NCBI GenBank assembly: GCA_026993045.1
Contig: JALWWR010000062.1
Span: forward strand, 1-7,973
Direction of reading: 5' to 3'
DNA: 7,973 bases
From: Thermodesulfatator sp.
Lineage (GTDB): Bacteria > Desulfobacterota > Thermodesulfobacteria > Thermodesulfobacteriales > Thermodesulfobacteriaceae
The position numbers were made by a program, and so were the translations under genes. The first letter of the stretch is position 1. Each line of letters starts with the position of its first letter. The notes beneath the pieces are model-generated. The model was given only the letters and a program-made list of their open reading frames with translations, was not told the DNA's origin and searched no databases. Positions 1 through 7,101 of this stretch are shown here, in pieces.

Positions 1-11
1 CGGTTAATCAT
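1..11 (-). CDS. Possible 5' end of a divergent leftward gene (three codons only)
   Basis: On the minus strand an ATG at 11-9 is followed by ATT AAC and the window edge. It is preceded by GGAGG (minus strand of 17-21) with a 5-base gap, a good Shine-Dalgarno spacing. This suggests a leftward gene divergent from ilvC. Only Met-Ile-Asn can be read, so no product can be named. The alternative is that the ATG and GGAGG coincide by chance. Confidence 0.3.
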
Positions 12-40
12 CTCTTCCTCCGCTAGTCGAGCCCGTTTTT

Positions 41-52
41 TTGAAGTATAAA
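41..52. promoter_or_regulatory. Possible promoter element in the ilvC upstream region
   Basis: The AT-rich stretch contains TATAAA on the plus strand (47-52) and TATACT on the minus strand (50-45). Either could be a -10 hexamer, for ilvC or for the possible divergent gene. Neither has a convincing -35 box at 17 bases. From here to the ilvC start is about 145 bases of leader. It contains a weak AAGGCT/AGCCTT pairing (66-71 with 89-94) but no recognisable T-box, riboswitch, or leader peptide rich in branched-chain codons. Confidence 0.2.
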
Positions 53-169
53 AGGATTTTAGAAAAAGGCTAGGAGGTCCCAGGGAGAAGCCTTAGAAAG
101 CTCTTAAAAGCCGCCAAAGGGATCCCCGTTTCGGTGAGGTTTTGCTTCGTGAGAGAGGAGGGTTTTTAA

Positions 170-1189
<1,020 letters not shown>

Positions 1190-1207
1190 AAAGATCAAGA
1201 TTAAGTT

Positions 1208-1237
1208 AAGCGGTCGGGAGGCTCCCGACCGCTTTTT
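1208..1237 (+). terminator. Rho-independent terminator of ilvC
   Basis: A perfect 12-bp inverted repeat (AAGCGGTCGGGA at 1208-1219 paired with TCCCGACCGCTT at 1223-1234) has a 3-base loop and runs into five T residues (1233-1237). It lies 18 bases past the ilvC stop. The genes converge here, and the same hairpin forms on the minus strand beyond hemL. In that direction it is followed by AACTTAATC rather than a T tract, so it is probably weaker there. Confidence 0.9.
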
Positions 1238-1252
1238 ATTTAGGCCCCTCTG

Positions 1253-1270
1253 GCCTCTAATGGTAGAGGC
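1253..1270 (-). other. Hairpin touching the hemL stop codon
   Basis: GCCTCTA (1253-1259) and TAGAGGC (1264-1270) form a perfect 7-bp stem with a 4-base loop. The arm reaches the last base of the hemL TAG. On the minus strand no T run follows, so it is not a classical terminator. It may protect the 3' end of the message or act together with the larger hairpin at 1208-1234. The role is inferred. Confidence 0.4.
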
Positions 1271-2553
1271 TAAATTTCTTTAAAGGCCTCGCGGGCGGCC
1301 TCCAGGGTGAGCTCGACTTCCTCTTCGGTGTGGGCTAGGGAAACGAAAGCGGCCTCAAACTGAGAGGGAGCAAGATAAATCCCGCGCTCCACCATGGCCC
1401 GCCAGAAGGCCCCGTAGCGGGCGGTGTCGGAGGCCGCGGCCTCGGCGAAATTGGTCACTTTTCCTCCCCGGAAAAAGAGAGTCATCCTAGAGCCCACGCG
1501 GTTGCCGGTGACCTCCAGACCAGCCTCGCAGGCCGCTTCAGAAAGTCCCTCAAAGAGCCAGGCGGAAAGTTCTTCGAGCTTTTCGTAGGTGCCGGGGCGG
1601 GTCAACACCCGCAGGGTAGAAAGTCCCGCGGCCACCGCCAGCGGATTCCCCGAAAGGGTTCCAGCCTGATAAACCGGGCCTTCTGGAGCGATGTGGTCCA
1701 TGATCTCGGCCTTCCCGCCGTAAGCTCCTACCGGAAGACCTCCGCCGATGATCTTCCCTAGACAAGTAAGATCTGGTTCGATCCCGTAAAGGGCCTGGGC
1801 TCCACCAAGACTCACCCGGAAACCGGTAATAACTTCGTCAAAGATGAGAAGCGCTCCGTGCTCACGGGTAATCTCCCTTAAACCTTCCAGGAACCCTGGC
1901 TCCGGTGGGACTACCCCCATGTTTCCGGCGATGGGTTCCACGATCACCGCCGCGATCTCTTTGCCCATCTTGGCGAAACAGTCCCTTACCGCGGCAAGGT
2001 CGTTATAAGGAAGACTTACGGTGTTAGCCACGATCTCTTCCGGTACCCCGGGACTGCCGGGGATTCCTAAAGTAGCAACTCCCGAGCCGGCTTTGACTAG
2101 AAAGGAATCGGCGTGTCCGTGGTAGCACCCGTCGAACTTGACGATCTTTTTCCGGCCGGTAAAACCGCGGGCGAGCCTCACCGCGCTCATGGTGGCCTCG
2201 GTCCCGGAATTCACTAGACGGACTTTTTCGATAGAGGGCACACACTCGCAGATAAGCTGCGCCAGTTCCACTTCGGCCCAGGTAGGAGCCCCAAAGCTCG
2301 TGCCGCCTTCGGCCGCGGCCTTCACCGCCGCCACCACTTCGGGATGGGCGTGGCCCAGAATCAGCGGCCCCCAAGAGGCTACGTAGTCGATATAAAGGTT
2401 CCCGTCCGCATCAAGAAGGTAGGCTCCTTCTCCCCGTTCAAAGAAGATAGGGTCCGCCCCCACGCTCTTGCAGGCCCGAACCGGACTGTTAACCCCTCCA
2501 GGTATAACCTTTACCGCTTCCGAAAAATACGCCTTAGACTTGATCCCCGCCAT
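1270..2553 (-). CDS. hemL: Glutamate-1-semialdehyde 2,1-aminomutase (HemL)
   Basis: PLP enzyme of the C5 pathway that converts glutamate-1-semialdehyde to 5-aminolevulinate, the first committed tetrapyrrole precursor; cytoplasmic, class III aminotransferase fold. The 427 residues are the usual full length. Visible motifs are GGVNSPVRA near 19-27, NSGTEA at 115-120, GCYHGHAD at 142-149 and FDEVITGFR at 238-246. The Schiff-base lysine is K267 in [17 protein letters not shown]. The ATG is preceded by AAGGAGG (minus strand of 2562-2568) with an 8-base gap. It is the last gene of the leftward block, 3 bases after the small ORF at 2557-2673 and following ahbB, which acts later in the siroheme-dependent haem route. 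That context supports a HemL role rather than another aminotransferase. Confidence 0.97.
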   Translation of the reverse strand: MAGIKSKAYFSEAVKVIPGGVNSPVRACKSVGADPIFFERGEGAYLLDADGNLYIDYVASWGPLILGHAHPEVVAAVKAAAEGGTSFGAPTWAEVELAQLICECVPSIEKVRLVNSGTEATMSAVRLARGFTGRKKIVKFDGCYHGHADSFLVKAGSGVATLGIPGSPGVPEEIVANTVSLPYNDLAAVRDCFAKMGKEIAAVIVEPIAGNMGVVPPEPGFLEGLREITREHGALLIFDEVITGFRVSLGGAQALYGIEPDLTCLGKIIGGGLPVGAYGGKAEIMDHIAPEGPVYQAGTLSGNPLAVAAGLSTLRVLTRPGTYEKLEELSAWLFEGLSEAACEAGLEVTGNRVGSRMTLFFRGGKVTNFAEAAASDTARYGAFWRAMVERGIYLAPSQFEAAFVSLAHTEEEVELTLEAAREAFKEI

Positions 2554-2556
2554 CTT

Positions 2557-2673
2557 TCACGCCTCCTTATGGGTAAATTTTTGCCTCTTCTGGAACATTC
2601 CAAGGGTTCCCCGAGATAGGGCTTCTCCTACTAGCTGCATATATCTCTCTTTCCTTTCGGTCGAAATAGCCAT
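2557..2673 (-). CDS. Unrecognised 38-residue small protein between ahbB and hemL
   Basis: This short ORF exactly fills the space between its neighbours. Its ATG (2673-2671) shares the A of the ahbB TGA (TGATG), and its own TGA (2559-2557) ends 3 bases before the hemL ATG. GGAGG lies 11 bases upstream (minus strand of 2685-2689), inside ahbB. The product starts MAISTERKERYMQLV and ends MFQKRQKFTHKEA. It is basic and hydrophilic, with no signal peptide, membrane segment or cysteine. The first 20 or so residues could form a charged helix. I recognise no family. Codon use shows no obvious bias: about half of third positions are G or C. The chance alternative is an ORF that happens to span the gap, but the stop/start overlap and precise tiling favour a translated gene. 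Function is unknown; the position suggests a link to tetrapyrrole synthesis or a translational-coupling role. Confidence 0.6.
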   Translation of the reverse strand: MAISTERKERYMQLVGEALSRGTLGMFQKRQKFTHKEA

Positions 2674-3155
2674 CAGGAAAAGTACCTCCGGGTGCGGCGC
2701 ACGATCTCCTTTTCGGTAAAGAGAATCTCGTATTCCGAAAGGCTGAGTTCGCGAGCCGTCTCTTCCACCAGCTTTCGGCAGGCCTCTTCGGTCTCGGCAT
2801 GGATCATGGTGTAGAGGTTATAAGGCCAGTCTGGATAAGTTCGACGGAGATAACAATGGGTCACGAAGGGCTTGGCAGCTAGGGCCCTTCCCACCTCCTC
2901 CACCCGCTCTTCCGGCACCTTCCAGGCCACCATGGCGTTTCCTGCATACCCCGAAAGATTGTGTCGGATAAGAGCCGCCACCCGGCGGATAACTTTCTTT
3001 TCTAAAAGCCCTTTAAGGGCCTCTAAGACCTCCTCCTCGCTCGCCCCTACCCACTCCGCCAGGGCCTGGTAGGGTCGTTCCACCAGAGGCAGGCCCTCCG
3101 AAAGGAGGTCCACCAACTTCTTTTCCAGTTCGTTGAGTTTCAAATCTTTCCCCAT
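2673..3155 (-). CDS. ahbB: Siroheme decarboxylase subunit, Lrp/AsnC-like (AhbB-type)
   Basis: Subunit of the enzyme that decarboxylates siroheme to didecarboxysiroheme in the alternative haem (or haem d1, NirDLGH-type) pathway. The 160 residues fit the family. An N-terminal winged helix-turn-helix of Lrp type spans about 8-58 and is followed by an AsnC-like domain. Diagnostic segments are RRVAALIRHNLSGY (57-70), NAMVAW (73-78), VTHCYLRRTYPDWPYNLYTMIH (98-119) and the C-terminal RRYF. Histidines H65, H100 and H119 are candidates for haem contact or catalysis. The ATG has AGGAG (3170-3166) with a 10-base gap and lies 16 bases inside the end of the upstream transporter gene. AhbA and AhbB usually form a heterodimer encoded side by side; only one is here, so its partner must be elsewhere or it works alone. 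The AhbB rather than AhbA label rests on the WPYNLYTMIH and RRYF segments and is less certain than the family. Confidence 0.85.
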   Translation of the reverse strand: MGKDLKLNELEKKLVDLLSEGLPLVERPYQALAEWVGASEEEVLEALKGLLEKKVIRRVAALIRHNLSGYAGNAMVAWKVPEERVEEVGRALAAKPFVTHCYLRRTYPDWPYNLYTMIHAETEEACRKLVEETARELSLSEYEILFTEKEIVRRTRRYFS

Positions 3156-3406
3156 AGCATAAGGACTCCTAGAAGGATAAACAGGAAACCCGCCCCAAAG
3201 CGAATCACTCTAAGAGGAAGCGTTTCCCCCAAAAGACGCCCCAAGGCCACCCCTAAGGCTGAGGCCACCACCAAAGCCAGGGCCGTGCCTAAGAAAACCG
3301 ACCAAAAGCTCTTTTCCTTGGCCGCCAGCCCCAGGGCCGCCAGTTGGGTCTTGTCTCCTAATTCGGCCAGAAACACGATCATAAACGCCGCCAGAAAAGT
3401 CTTCAT
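3140..3406 (-). CDS. Half-size GDT1/UPF0016 (TMEM165-like) cation transporter
   Basis: Integral membrane protein of the GDT1/UPF0016 family; characterised members exchange Mn2+ or Ca2+ for protons. The signature E-x-G-D-K-T-Q is at residues 15-21 (ELGDKTQ), at the end of the first helix. Three membrane segments are predicted at roughly 3-15 (running into the motif), 35-56 and 67-85. At 88 residues it has one repeat, where most family members have two, so a working transporter would need dimerisation or a partner. The ATG shares a base with the pstB stop (TAATG), showing translational coupling; its 3' end overlaps ahbB by 16 bases. The metal is not shown by the sequence; Mn2+ export is the best guess from the family. 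Full-length tail and intact motif argue against a truncated remnant. Confidence 0.88.
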   Translation of the reverse strand: MKTFLAAFMIVFLAELGDKTQLAALGLAAKEKSFWSVFLGTALALVVASALGVALGRLLGETLPLRVIRFGAGFLFILLGVLMLWGKI

Positions 3407-4191
3407 TATCCGAACTTTCCTTTGAGGAATTCCTCGGTCCGAGGGTCTTGGGGGACCGTAAATATCTGGGAAGTGGGGGCATATTCCACCAGCTCTCCCA
3501 GATAGAAAAAGGCCGTATAATCCGAGACCCGCCCGGCCTGGGCGATGTTATGGGTCACAATCACGATGGTCACCGTGTTTTTGAGTTCCACCACCAATTC
3601 CTCGATCTTGGCCGTGGATTTAGGGTCCAGGGCCGAAGTAGGCTCATCCATAAGGAGCACCTCGGGCTTCACCGCCAAAGCCCGGGCGATGCAAAGCCTT
3701 TGTTGCTGGCCTCCCGAAAGATAAGTGCCCCGCTTGTGCAGACTGTCCTTCACTTCTTCCCAGAGGGCAGCCTTGCGTAAGGCCTCCTCCACCGTAGCGT
3801 CGGCCTCCTCCCGTTTAAGCTTCTGTCCCAAAAGCTTGTAGCCGGCTAGCACGTTGTCGTAGATAGTCATGGTAGGGAAAGGATTGGGACGCTGAAAGAC
3901 CATCCCCACTTTGCGCCGCACCAGGACCGGATCCAGCTCCAAGATGTTTTGCCCTCGCAGAAGGACTTCCCCCTCCACCCGGGCTCCAGGGGTAAGCTCA
4001 TGTAACCGGTTCAAACAGCGAATAAAAGTGGTTTTTCCACAGCCAGAAGGCCCCATGATAGCAGTAACCTTCTTTTCGGGGATCTTGAAGGTGACCTCCC
4101 GAATAGCAGGTTTGTCGTTATAATAGGCCCAGAGATGACGGATATCAAAGATGATTGGTCCCTTGGGTTCGTGTATGGTTGAGGCCTTCAA
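3406..4191 (-). CDS. pstB: Phosphate ABC transporter ATP-binding protein (PstB)
   Basis: ATPase of the high-affinity PstSCAB phosphate importer, on the cytoplasmic face. The 261 residues contain Walker A GPSGCGKT (47-54), Q-loop Q100, signature LSGGQQQR (158-165), Walker B LLMDEP with D182 and E183, D-loop SALDP (186-190) and switch H214. RPNPFP (101-106) after the Q-loop is typical of PstB and separates it from other ABC ATPases. Translation starts at TTG: AGGAGG (4205-4200) precedes it by 8 bases, and no other in-frame start lies before the conserved FDIRHL segment. The pstA stop ends one base before this TTG, so the two are coupled. The downstream gene is not phoU, as in many pst operons, but the GDT1-like gene. 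Confidence 0.97.
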   Translation of the reverse strand: MKASTIHEPKGPIIFDIRHLWAYYNDKPAIREVTFKIPEKKVTAIMGPSGCGKTTFIRCLNRLHELTPGARVEGEVLLRGQNILELDPVLVRRKVGMVFQRPNPFPTMTIYDNVLAGYKLLGQKLKREEADATVEEALRKAALWEEVKDSLHKRGTYLSGGQQQRLCIARALAVKPEVLLMDEPTSALDPKSTAKIEELVVELKNTVTIVIVTHNIAQAGRVSDYTAFFYLGELVEYAPTSQIFTVPQDPRTEEFLKGKFG

Positions 4192-4192
4192 G

Positions 4193-5032
4193 TTATCGTC
4201 CTCCTAAGCGCCAAGCCAGGAATCTAGAAATTAGGTTAAGCCCTAAGACCATCAAAGTCAGGACCACGCTAGCGCCCCAGGCCTGTAAGATCCACTCTTC
4301 ATAAGGACTTATGGCGTACTTGAACACGGTAAGGGGCAAGGCCTCTACCGGCTGCAAAGGGTTCAGATTCCAAAAAGGGTTACCAAAGGCCGTAAAAAGA
4401 AGTGGGGCCGTCTCCCCCATGATCCGGGCCAAAGAAAGGAGTATTCCGGTGGTGATCCCCACCATTCCGGTGGGGATCAAGACCTTGAGCACCGTGCGCC
4501 AGTAGTTGACCCCTAGGGCCAGCGAGGCCTCCCGCAGGGTCTCTGGGATCATCTTGAGGATCTCTTCGGTAGAACGTACGATCACCGGAAGCATCATGAC
4601 GGCCAGGGCCACCGCCCCGGAGAAGGCCGAAAAATGCCCCATGGGTTTCACCACCCAAAGGTAAGCCACAATCCCCAGTACAATGGAAGGCACCCCTTGA
4701 AGCACATCGGCCGCTACCCGGACCACTTCTCCAAATTTCCCCCGGGCGTATTCCGAAAGATAGACTCCACAGAGCACTCCCACCGGCACCGCCATTCCGG
4801 AGGCCATAACCGCCAGCATCAAGGTCCCTAAAATGGCGTTCCCTACCCCGCCCCCAGGTTCTCCGGGAGGTTTGGGAAGATGGGTCAAAAATTCCCAAGA
4901 CAAGACCGACAACCCCTGTTTTAAGATGCCGTAAAGGATGTGAAACAAGGGGAAGGCCGGAAGAAAGGCCAGGAGCACGATTGCCGCCAGAGCCAGTCGA
5001 TCCTTAAGTTTGCGATAAAACAGCCGGCTCAT
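4193..5032 (-). CDS. pstA: Phosphate ABC transporter permease PstA
   Basis: Second permease of the phosphate importer, 279 residues, inner membrane. Six membrane segments are expected, starting near 13-35. The ABC-permease coupling (EAA) loop is visible as [22 protein letters not shown] (about 166-187), followed by [15 protein letters not shown] (198-212), characteristic of Pst[17 protein letters not shown] (113-128) is also typical. The ATG overlaps the pstC stop as ATGA (5032-5029), so translation is probably coupled; an AGGTGA sequence sits almost against the start and would be weak by itself. A hairpin-forming repeat lies inside the EAA-loop region (see 4443-4479). Confidence 0.96.
   Translation of the reverse strand: MSRLFYRKLKDRLALAAIVLLAFLPAFPLFHILYGILKQGLSVLSWEFLTHLPKPPGEPGGGVGNAILGTLMLAVMASGMAVPVGVLCGVYLSEYARGKFGEVVRVAADVLQGVPSIVLGIVAYLWVVKPMGHFSAFSGAVALAVMMLPVIVRSTEEILKMIPETLREASLALGVNYWRTVLKVLIPTGMVGITTGILLSLARIMGETAPLLFTAFGNPFWNLNPLQPVEALPLTVFKYAISPYEEWILQAWGASVVLTLMVLGLNLISRFLAWRLGGR
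4443..4479. repeat. Short tandem duplication forming a perfect hairpin inside pstA
   Basis: Two adjacent 21-base units beginning ATTCCGGTGG (4443 and 4464) match at 17 of 21 positions. They encode VLIPTGM and VGITTGI. Because the units are partly self-complementary, TGATCCCCACC (4453-4463) and GGTGGGGATCA (4469-4479) make a perfect 11-bp stem with a 5-base loop. The protein keeps the normal PstA length here, so this is part of the conserved sequence, not an insertion. A hairpin in the pstA message is possible but its effect is unknown. Confidence 0.5.
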
Positions 5033-5901
5033 TTCACCTGAAGTTTAGCAATAATAATTCGCGCTAAGGTATTTACAAGCAAAGTAATGAGAAAAAGGAG
5101 CAAGCCAATCTCCACTAAGGCTGAAAGGTGAAGGTCCTTAGAGGCCTCGGTGAACTCATTGGCAATCACGCTGGCCATGGTGTTGGCCAGATCCCAGAAA
5201 CTGGTGGGCACCTCTGAGCGGTTCCCGATAACCATGGTCACAGCCATGGTCTCACCCAGGGCCCTTCCCAGGGAGAGCAGCAGCCCGGCCACAATCCCGG
5301 AGAGACTGTAAGGGATACATACCCCCCGGATAACTTCCCATTTGGTAGCTCCCAGGCCGTAGGCAGCCTCTTTAATTTCTGGGGGGACCATCTTTAGGAC
5401 TTCGCGGGTGATGGAAGCCGCATAGGGCAAAATCATGATGGCCAGCACTAAAGAGGCCGTAGGAAGGCCCAAACCAAAAGGCGGGGCCCCGAATTTCATC
5501 TCCACCCAGCGCACGAGGGGCACCAGATAAAAAAGGGCCCAGAGACCATAAATAACCGAGGGGATCCCCGCTAGAAGCTCTATCAAGGCCGCTAAAGGAC
5601 CGGCCATCCGGGCCGGCGCGTATTCGGCCAGAAAGATGCCAGAAGAGAGGGCAAAAGGGATAGTAATCAAAAGGGCTACCAAAGAGGTGACCACTGTCCC
5701 CACGATAAAGGGCAGGGCGCCGAATTCTTCACTTACCGGATCCCAGACCCGGTGCCAGATAAAAGCTAGGCCGAATTTCTTGAGACTAAGCCAGCTTCCA
5801 GAAAGGAGAGTAAACCCAATTCCCAGGACTAAAAACACCAGACCAAGGGCCACCGCCAGACAGAGCCCATAAAATATCCGGTCGGGATTGCGAGACATCA
5901 T
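5029..5901 (-). CDS. pstC: Phosphate ABC transporter permease PstC
   Basis: First permease of the phosphate importer, 290 residues, inner membrane. The N-terminal helix (about 10-33) precedes a periplasmic stretch with FIWHRVWDPVSEEFGALPFIVGT (47-69), a PstC hallmark. The coupling loop is IKEAAYGLGATKWEVIRGVCIP (176-197), followed by LLSLGRALGETMAVTMVIGN (208-227). The start is ATG ATG at 5901-5896. I take the first, but no clear Shine-Dalgarno is present for either, in contrast to the strong sites of pstS and pstB. It follows a 99-base gap with a terminator-like hairpin after pstS and overlaps pstA by 4 bases. Confidence 0.96.
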   Translation of the reverse strand: MMSRNPDRIFYGLCLAVALGLVFLVLGIGFTLLSGSWLSLKKFGLAFIWHRVWDPVSEEFGALPFIVGTVVTSLVALLITIPFALSSGIFLAEYAPARMAGPLAALIELLAGIPSVIYGLWALFYLVPLVRWVEMKFGAPPFGLGLPTASLVLAIMILPYAASITREVLKMVPPEIKEAAYGLGATKWEVIRGVCIPYSLSGIVAGLLLSLGRALGETMAVTMVIGNRSEVPTSFWDLANTMASVIANEFTEASKDLHLSALVEIGLLLFLITLLVNTLARIIIAKLQVK

Positions 5902-5948
5902 CTATTCTTACCAGAAAAGGAAAGACTTAAGCAAGAAAATTTTTTGTT

Positions 5949-5980
5949 AAAAACTAAAAGGCGGGGGAAGCCCCCCGCCT
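5949..5980 (-). terminator. Terminator-like hairpin between pstS and pstC
   Basis: AGGCGGGGG and CCCCCGCCT (5959-5967 with 5972-5980) form a 9-bp GC-rich stem with a 4-base loop. On the minus strand the stem is followed by TTTAGTTTTT (5958-5949). It lies 20 bases past the pstS stop. A leaky terminator or stem that blocks 3' exonucleases here would give more PstS than PstCAB, a known arrangement for binding-protein genes in ABC importers. No other gene is seen in the 99-base gap (5902-6000). Confidence 0.82.
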
Positions 5981-6000
5981 GAGAAAAGATCGTCTTTTTC

Positions 6001-7041
6001 TTAAGGCCGAAGGGGCTTTCCTTTATAAGTCATGGATCGGATCAACTTTTCGACAATAGCCACGACGTTTTCCGGAAGACGGGCGTAAAAGAGGGCTTCG
6101 TTATATTCTTGGGCCTCATGTACACACCACCAGAGGAGATCGGCCAAGGCCTTGGCCCGCTCGTAGGAGCGCCCTCCGTAGGCCTGTTCCTTATAGACTA
6201 GGATCCAGGTCATGGCTGAAAGGGGGTAGCCGTCGGCAGCGTCGGTGTTTACGATAAGGACTCGGGTATCAGGTGGAATATGGGTCTTGGCCGCCGCCGA
6301 AAGGCTTTTCAGGGTGGGGAGGACAAAGTTTCCGGCCTTGTTCTGCAGGGCCGCCACCGGAAGCCGGTTCTGGTGGGCGTAGGCTAGTTCGATGTAACCG
6401 ATGGTCCCAGGGAGCTGTTTGAGATAGCCGGTCACCCCTTCGTTGCCCTTCCCCCCCATGCCGGTAGGCCAACGCACGGCCTTGCCGTAACCGACCCGTT
6501 TTTTCCATTCCGGGCTCACTAAGGAAAGATAATAAGTGAAATTAAAGGTAGTGCCGGAGCCGTCGGAACGGTGGACCACCACGATGGGAAGTTTGGGAAG
6601 CTTTAGGTTGGGATTGAGTTGGGCGATACGGGGATCGTTCCATTTTCTGATCTTTCCGAGAAAGATGTCGGCTAGCACTTGCGGAGTGAGTTTGAGCCCT
6701 GAAGGGACTCCGGGAAGGTTGTAAGAGATCACCACCGCCCCGATGGCCATGGGAAGGTGAAGGATCTCGGCCGGGGCCTTGGCCAGCTCTTCGTCGGTCA
6801 TGGGAGCGTCGCTGGCCCCAAAATCCACGGTGCGGGCCAAGATCTGCCGGATCCCGCCCCCGGAACCAATGGACTGATAGTTCACCTTAATCCCGGTCTT
6901 CTGGTAATAGACGTGAAACCATTTAGAGTAAAGAGGATAAGGGAAAGTGGCCCCGGCCCCCAAAAGGGTGATCTTGCCGGCCAGGGCCCCTCCGGAAAAG
7001 GCCCACCATCCTAAGACCAGCCATAGCCACCATTTTTTCAT
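6001..7041 (-). CDS. pstS: Periplasmic phosphate-binding protein PstS
   Basis: Binds inorganic phosphate in the periplasm and delivers it to PstCA. From the ATG at 7041 the product has 346 residues, with a Sec signal peptide (MKK, Trp-rich hydrophobic core, cleavage after ALA at about 21). A TTG two codons upstream is open, but AGGAGG (7053-7048) abuts it and sits an ideal 6 bases before the ATG, so ATG is the start. Phosphate-ligand positions known from E. coli PstS are conserved: T32-F33 in GAGATFPYPLY, S60 in SIGSGGG, D78 in FGASDAPM, and R158, D160, S162, G163 and T164 in RSDGSGTT. The gene starts 24 bases after the kinase gene, so it shares that transcript or uses a promoter inside the kinase 3' end, where a Pho-box-like repeat lies. 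No lipobox is present, so a soluble protein is likely. Confidence 0.97.
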   Translation of the reverse strand: MKKWWLWLVLGWWAFSGGALAGKITLLGAGATFPYPLYSKWFHVYYQKTGIKVNYQSIGSGGGIRQILARTVDFGASDAPMTDEELAKAPAEILHLPMAIGAVVISYNLPGVPSGLKLTPQVLADIFLGKIRKWNDPRIAQLNPNLKLPKLPIVVVHRSDGSGTTFNFTYYLSLVSPEWKKRVGYGKAVRWPTGMGGKGNEGVTGYLKQLPGTIGYIELAYAHQNRLPVAALQNKAGNFVLPTLKSLSAAAKTHIPPDTRVLIVNTDAADGYPLSAMTWILVYKEQAYGGRSYERAKALADLLWWCVHEAQEYNEALFYARLPENVVAIVEKLIRSMTYKGKPLRP

Positions 7042-7047
7042 GATCAA

Positions 7048-7053
7048 CCTCCT
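7048..7053 (-). promoter_or_regulatory. Ribosome binding site that fixes the pstS start
   Basis: AGGAGG on the minus strand is 6 bases before ATG 7041-7039 and has no space before the TTG at 7047-7045. It therefore selects the ATG and shortens PstS to 346 residues. Confidence 0.85.
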
Positions 7054-7064
7054 AAGGGTTTGTA

Positions 7065-7101
7065 TTTATCTTGCCGGACGATTGTGAAACCTTTGTGACA
7101 A
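7065..7101 (-). promoter_or_regulatory. Candidate Pho box and -10 element for pstS inside the kinase gene end
   Basis: Minus strand 7101-7084 reads TTGTCAC-AAAG-GTTTCAC: two 7-base direct repeats separated by 4 bases, the 11-base period of PhoB boxes. It matches 13 of 18 positions of the E. coli form CTGTCATAAATCTGTCAC. Thirteen bases later comes GATAAA (7070-7065), a possible -10, then a short leader to the pstS ATG at 7041. The box lies in the last codons of the kinase gene and the -10 overlaps its stop. This is pattern matching to a consensus from another phylum. Confidence 0.5.

Noticed and set aside
1..51. Plus-strand open frame ending TAA at 49-51, as the tail of an upstream rightward gene
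   Set aside because: Sixteen codons (RLIISSS...RFFEV) match nothing I recognise; with the edge so near it cannot be separated from chance, and the divergent minus-strand start is better supported.
2567..2800. 77-codon minus-strand frame overlapping the ahbB end and the ahbB-hemL gap
   Set aside because: It lies mostly inside ahbB in another frame and is low-complexity Arg/Pro-rich. The 38-codon frame at 2557-2673 tiles the gap with proper stop/start coupling.
5941..5958. TTAACA-like element in the AT-rich segment before pstC as a Gram-positive-type Pho box
   Set aside because: Only a single TTAACA is present, with no second repeat at the required spacing; the T-rich part is better explained as the terminator tail.
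7045..7047. TTG as the pstS start (two residues longer)
   Set aside because: The AGGAGG ribosome site ends directly at this codon, leaving no spacing; the ATG at 7041-7039 has the ideal distance.
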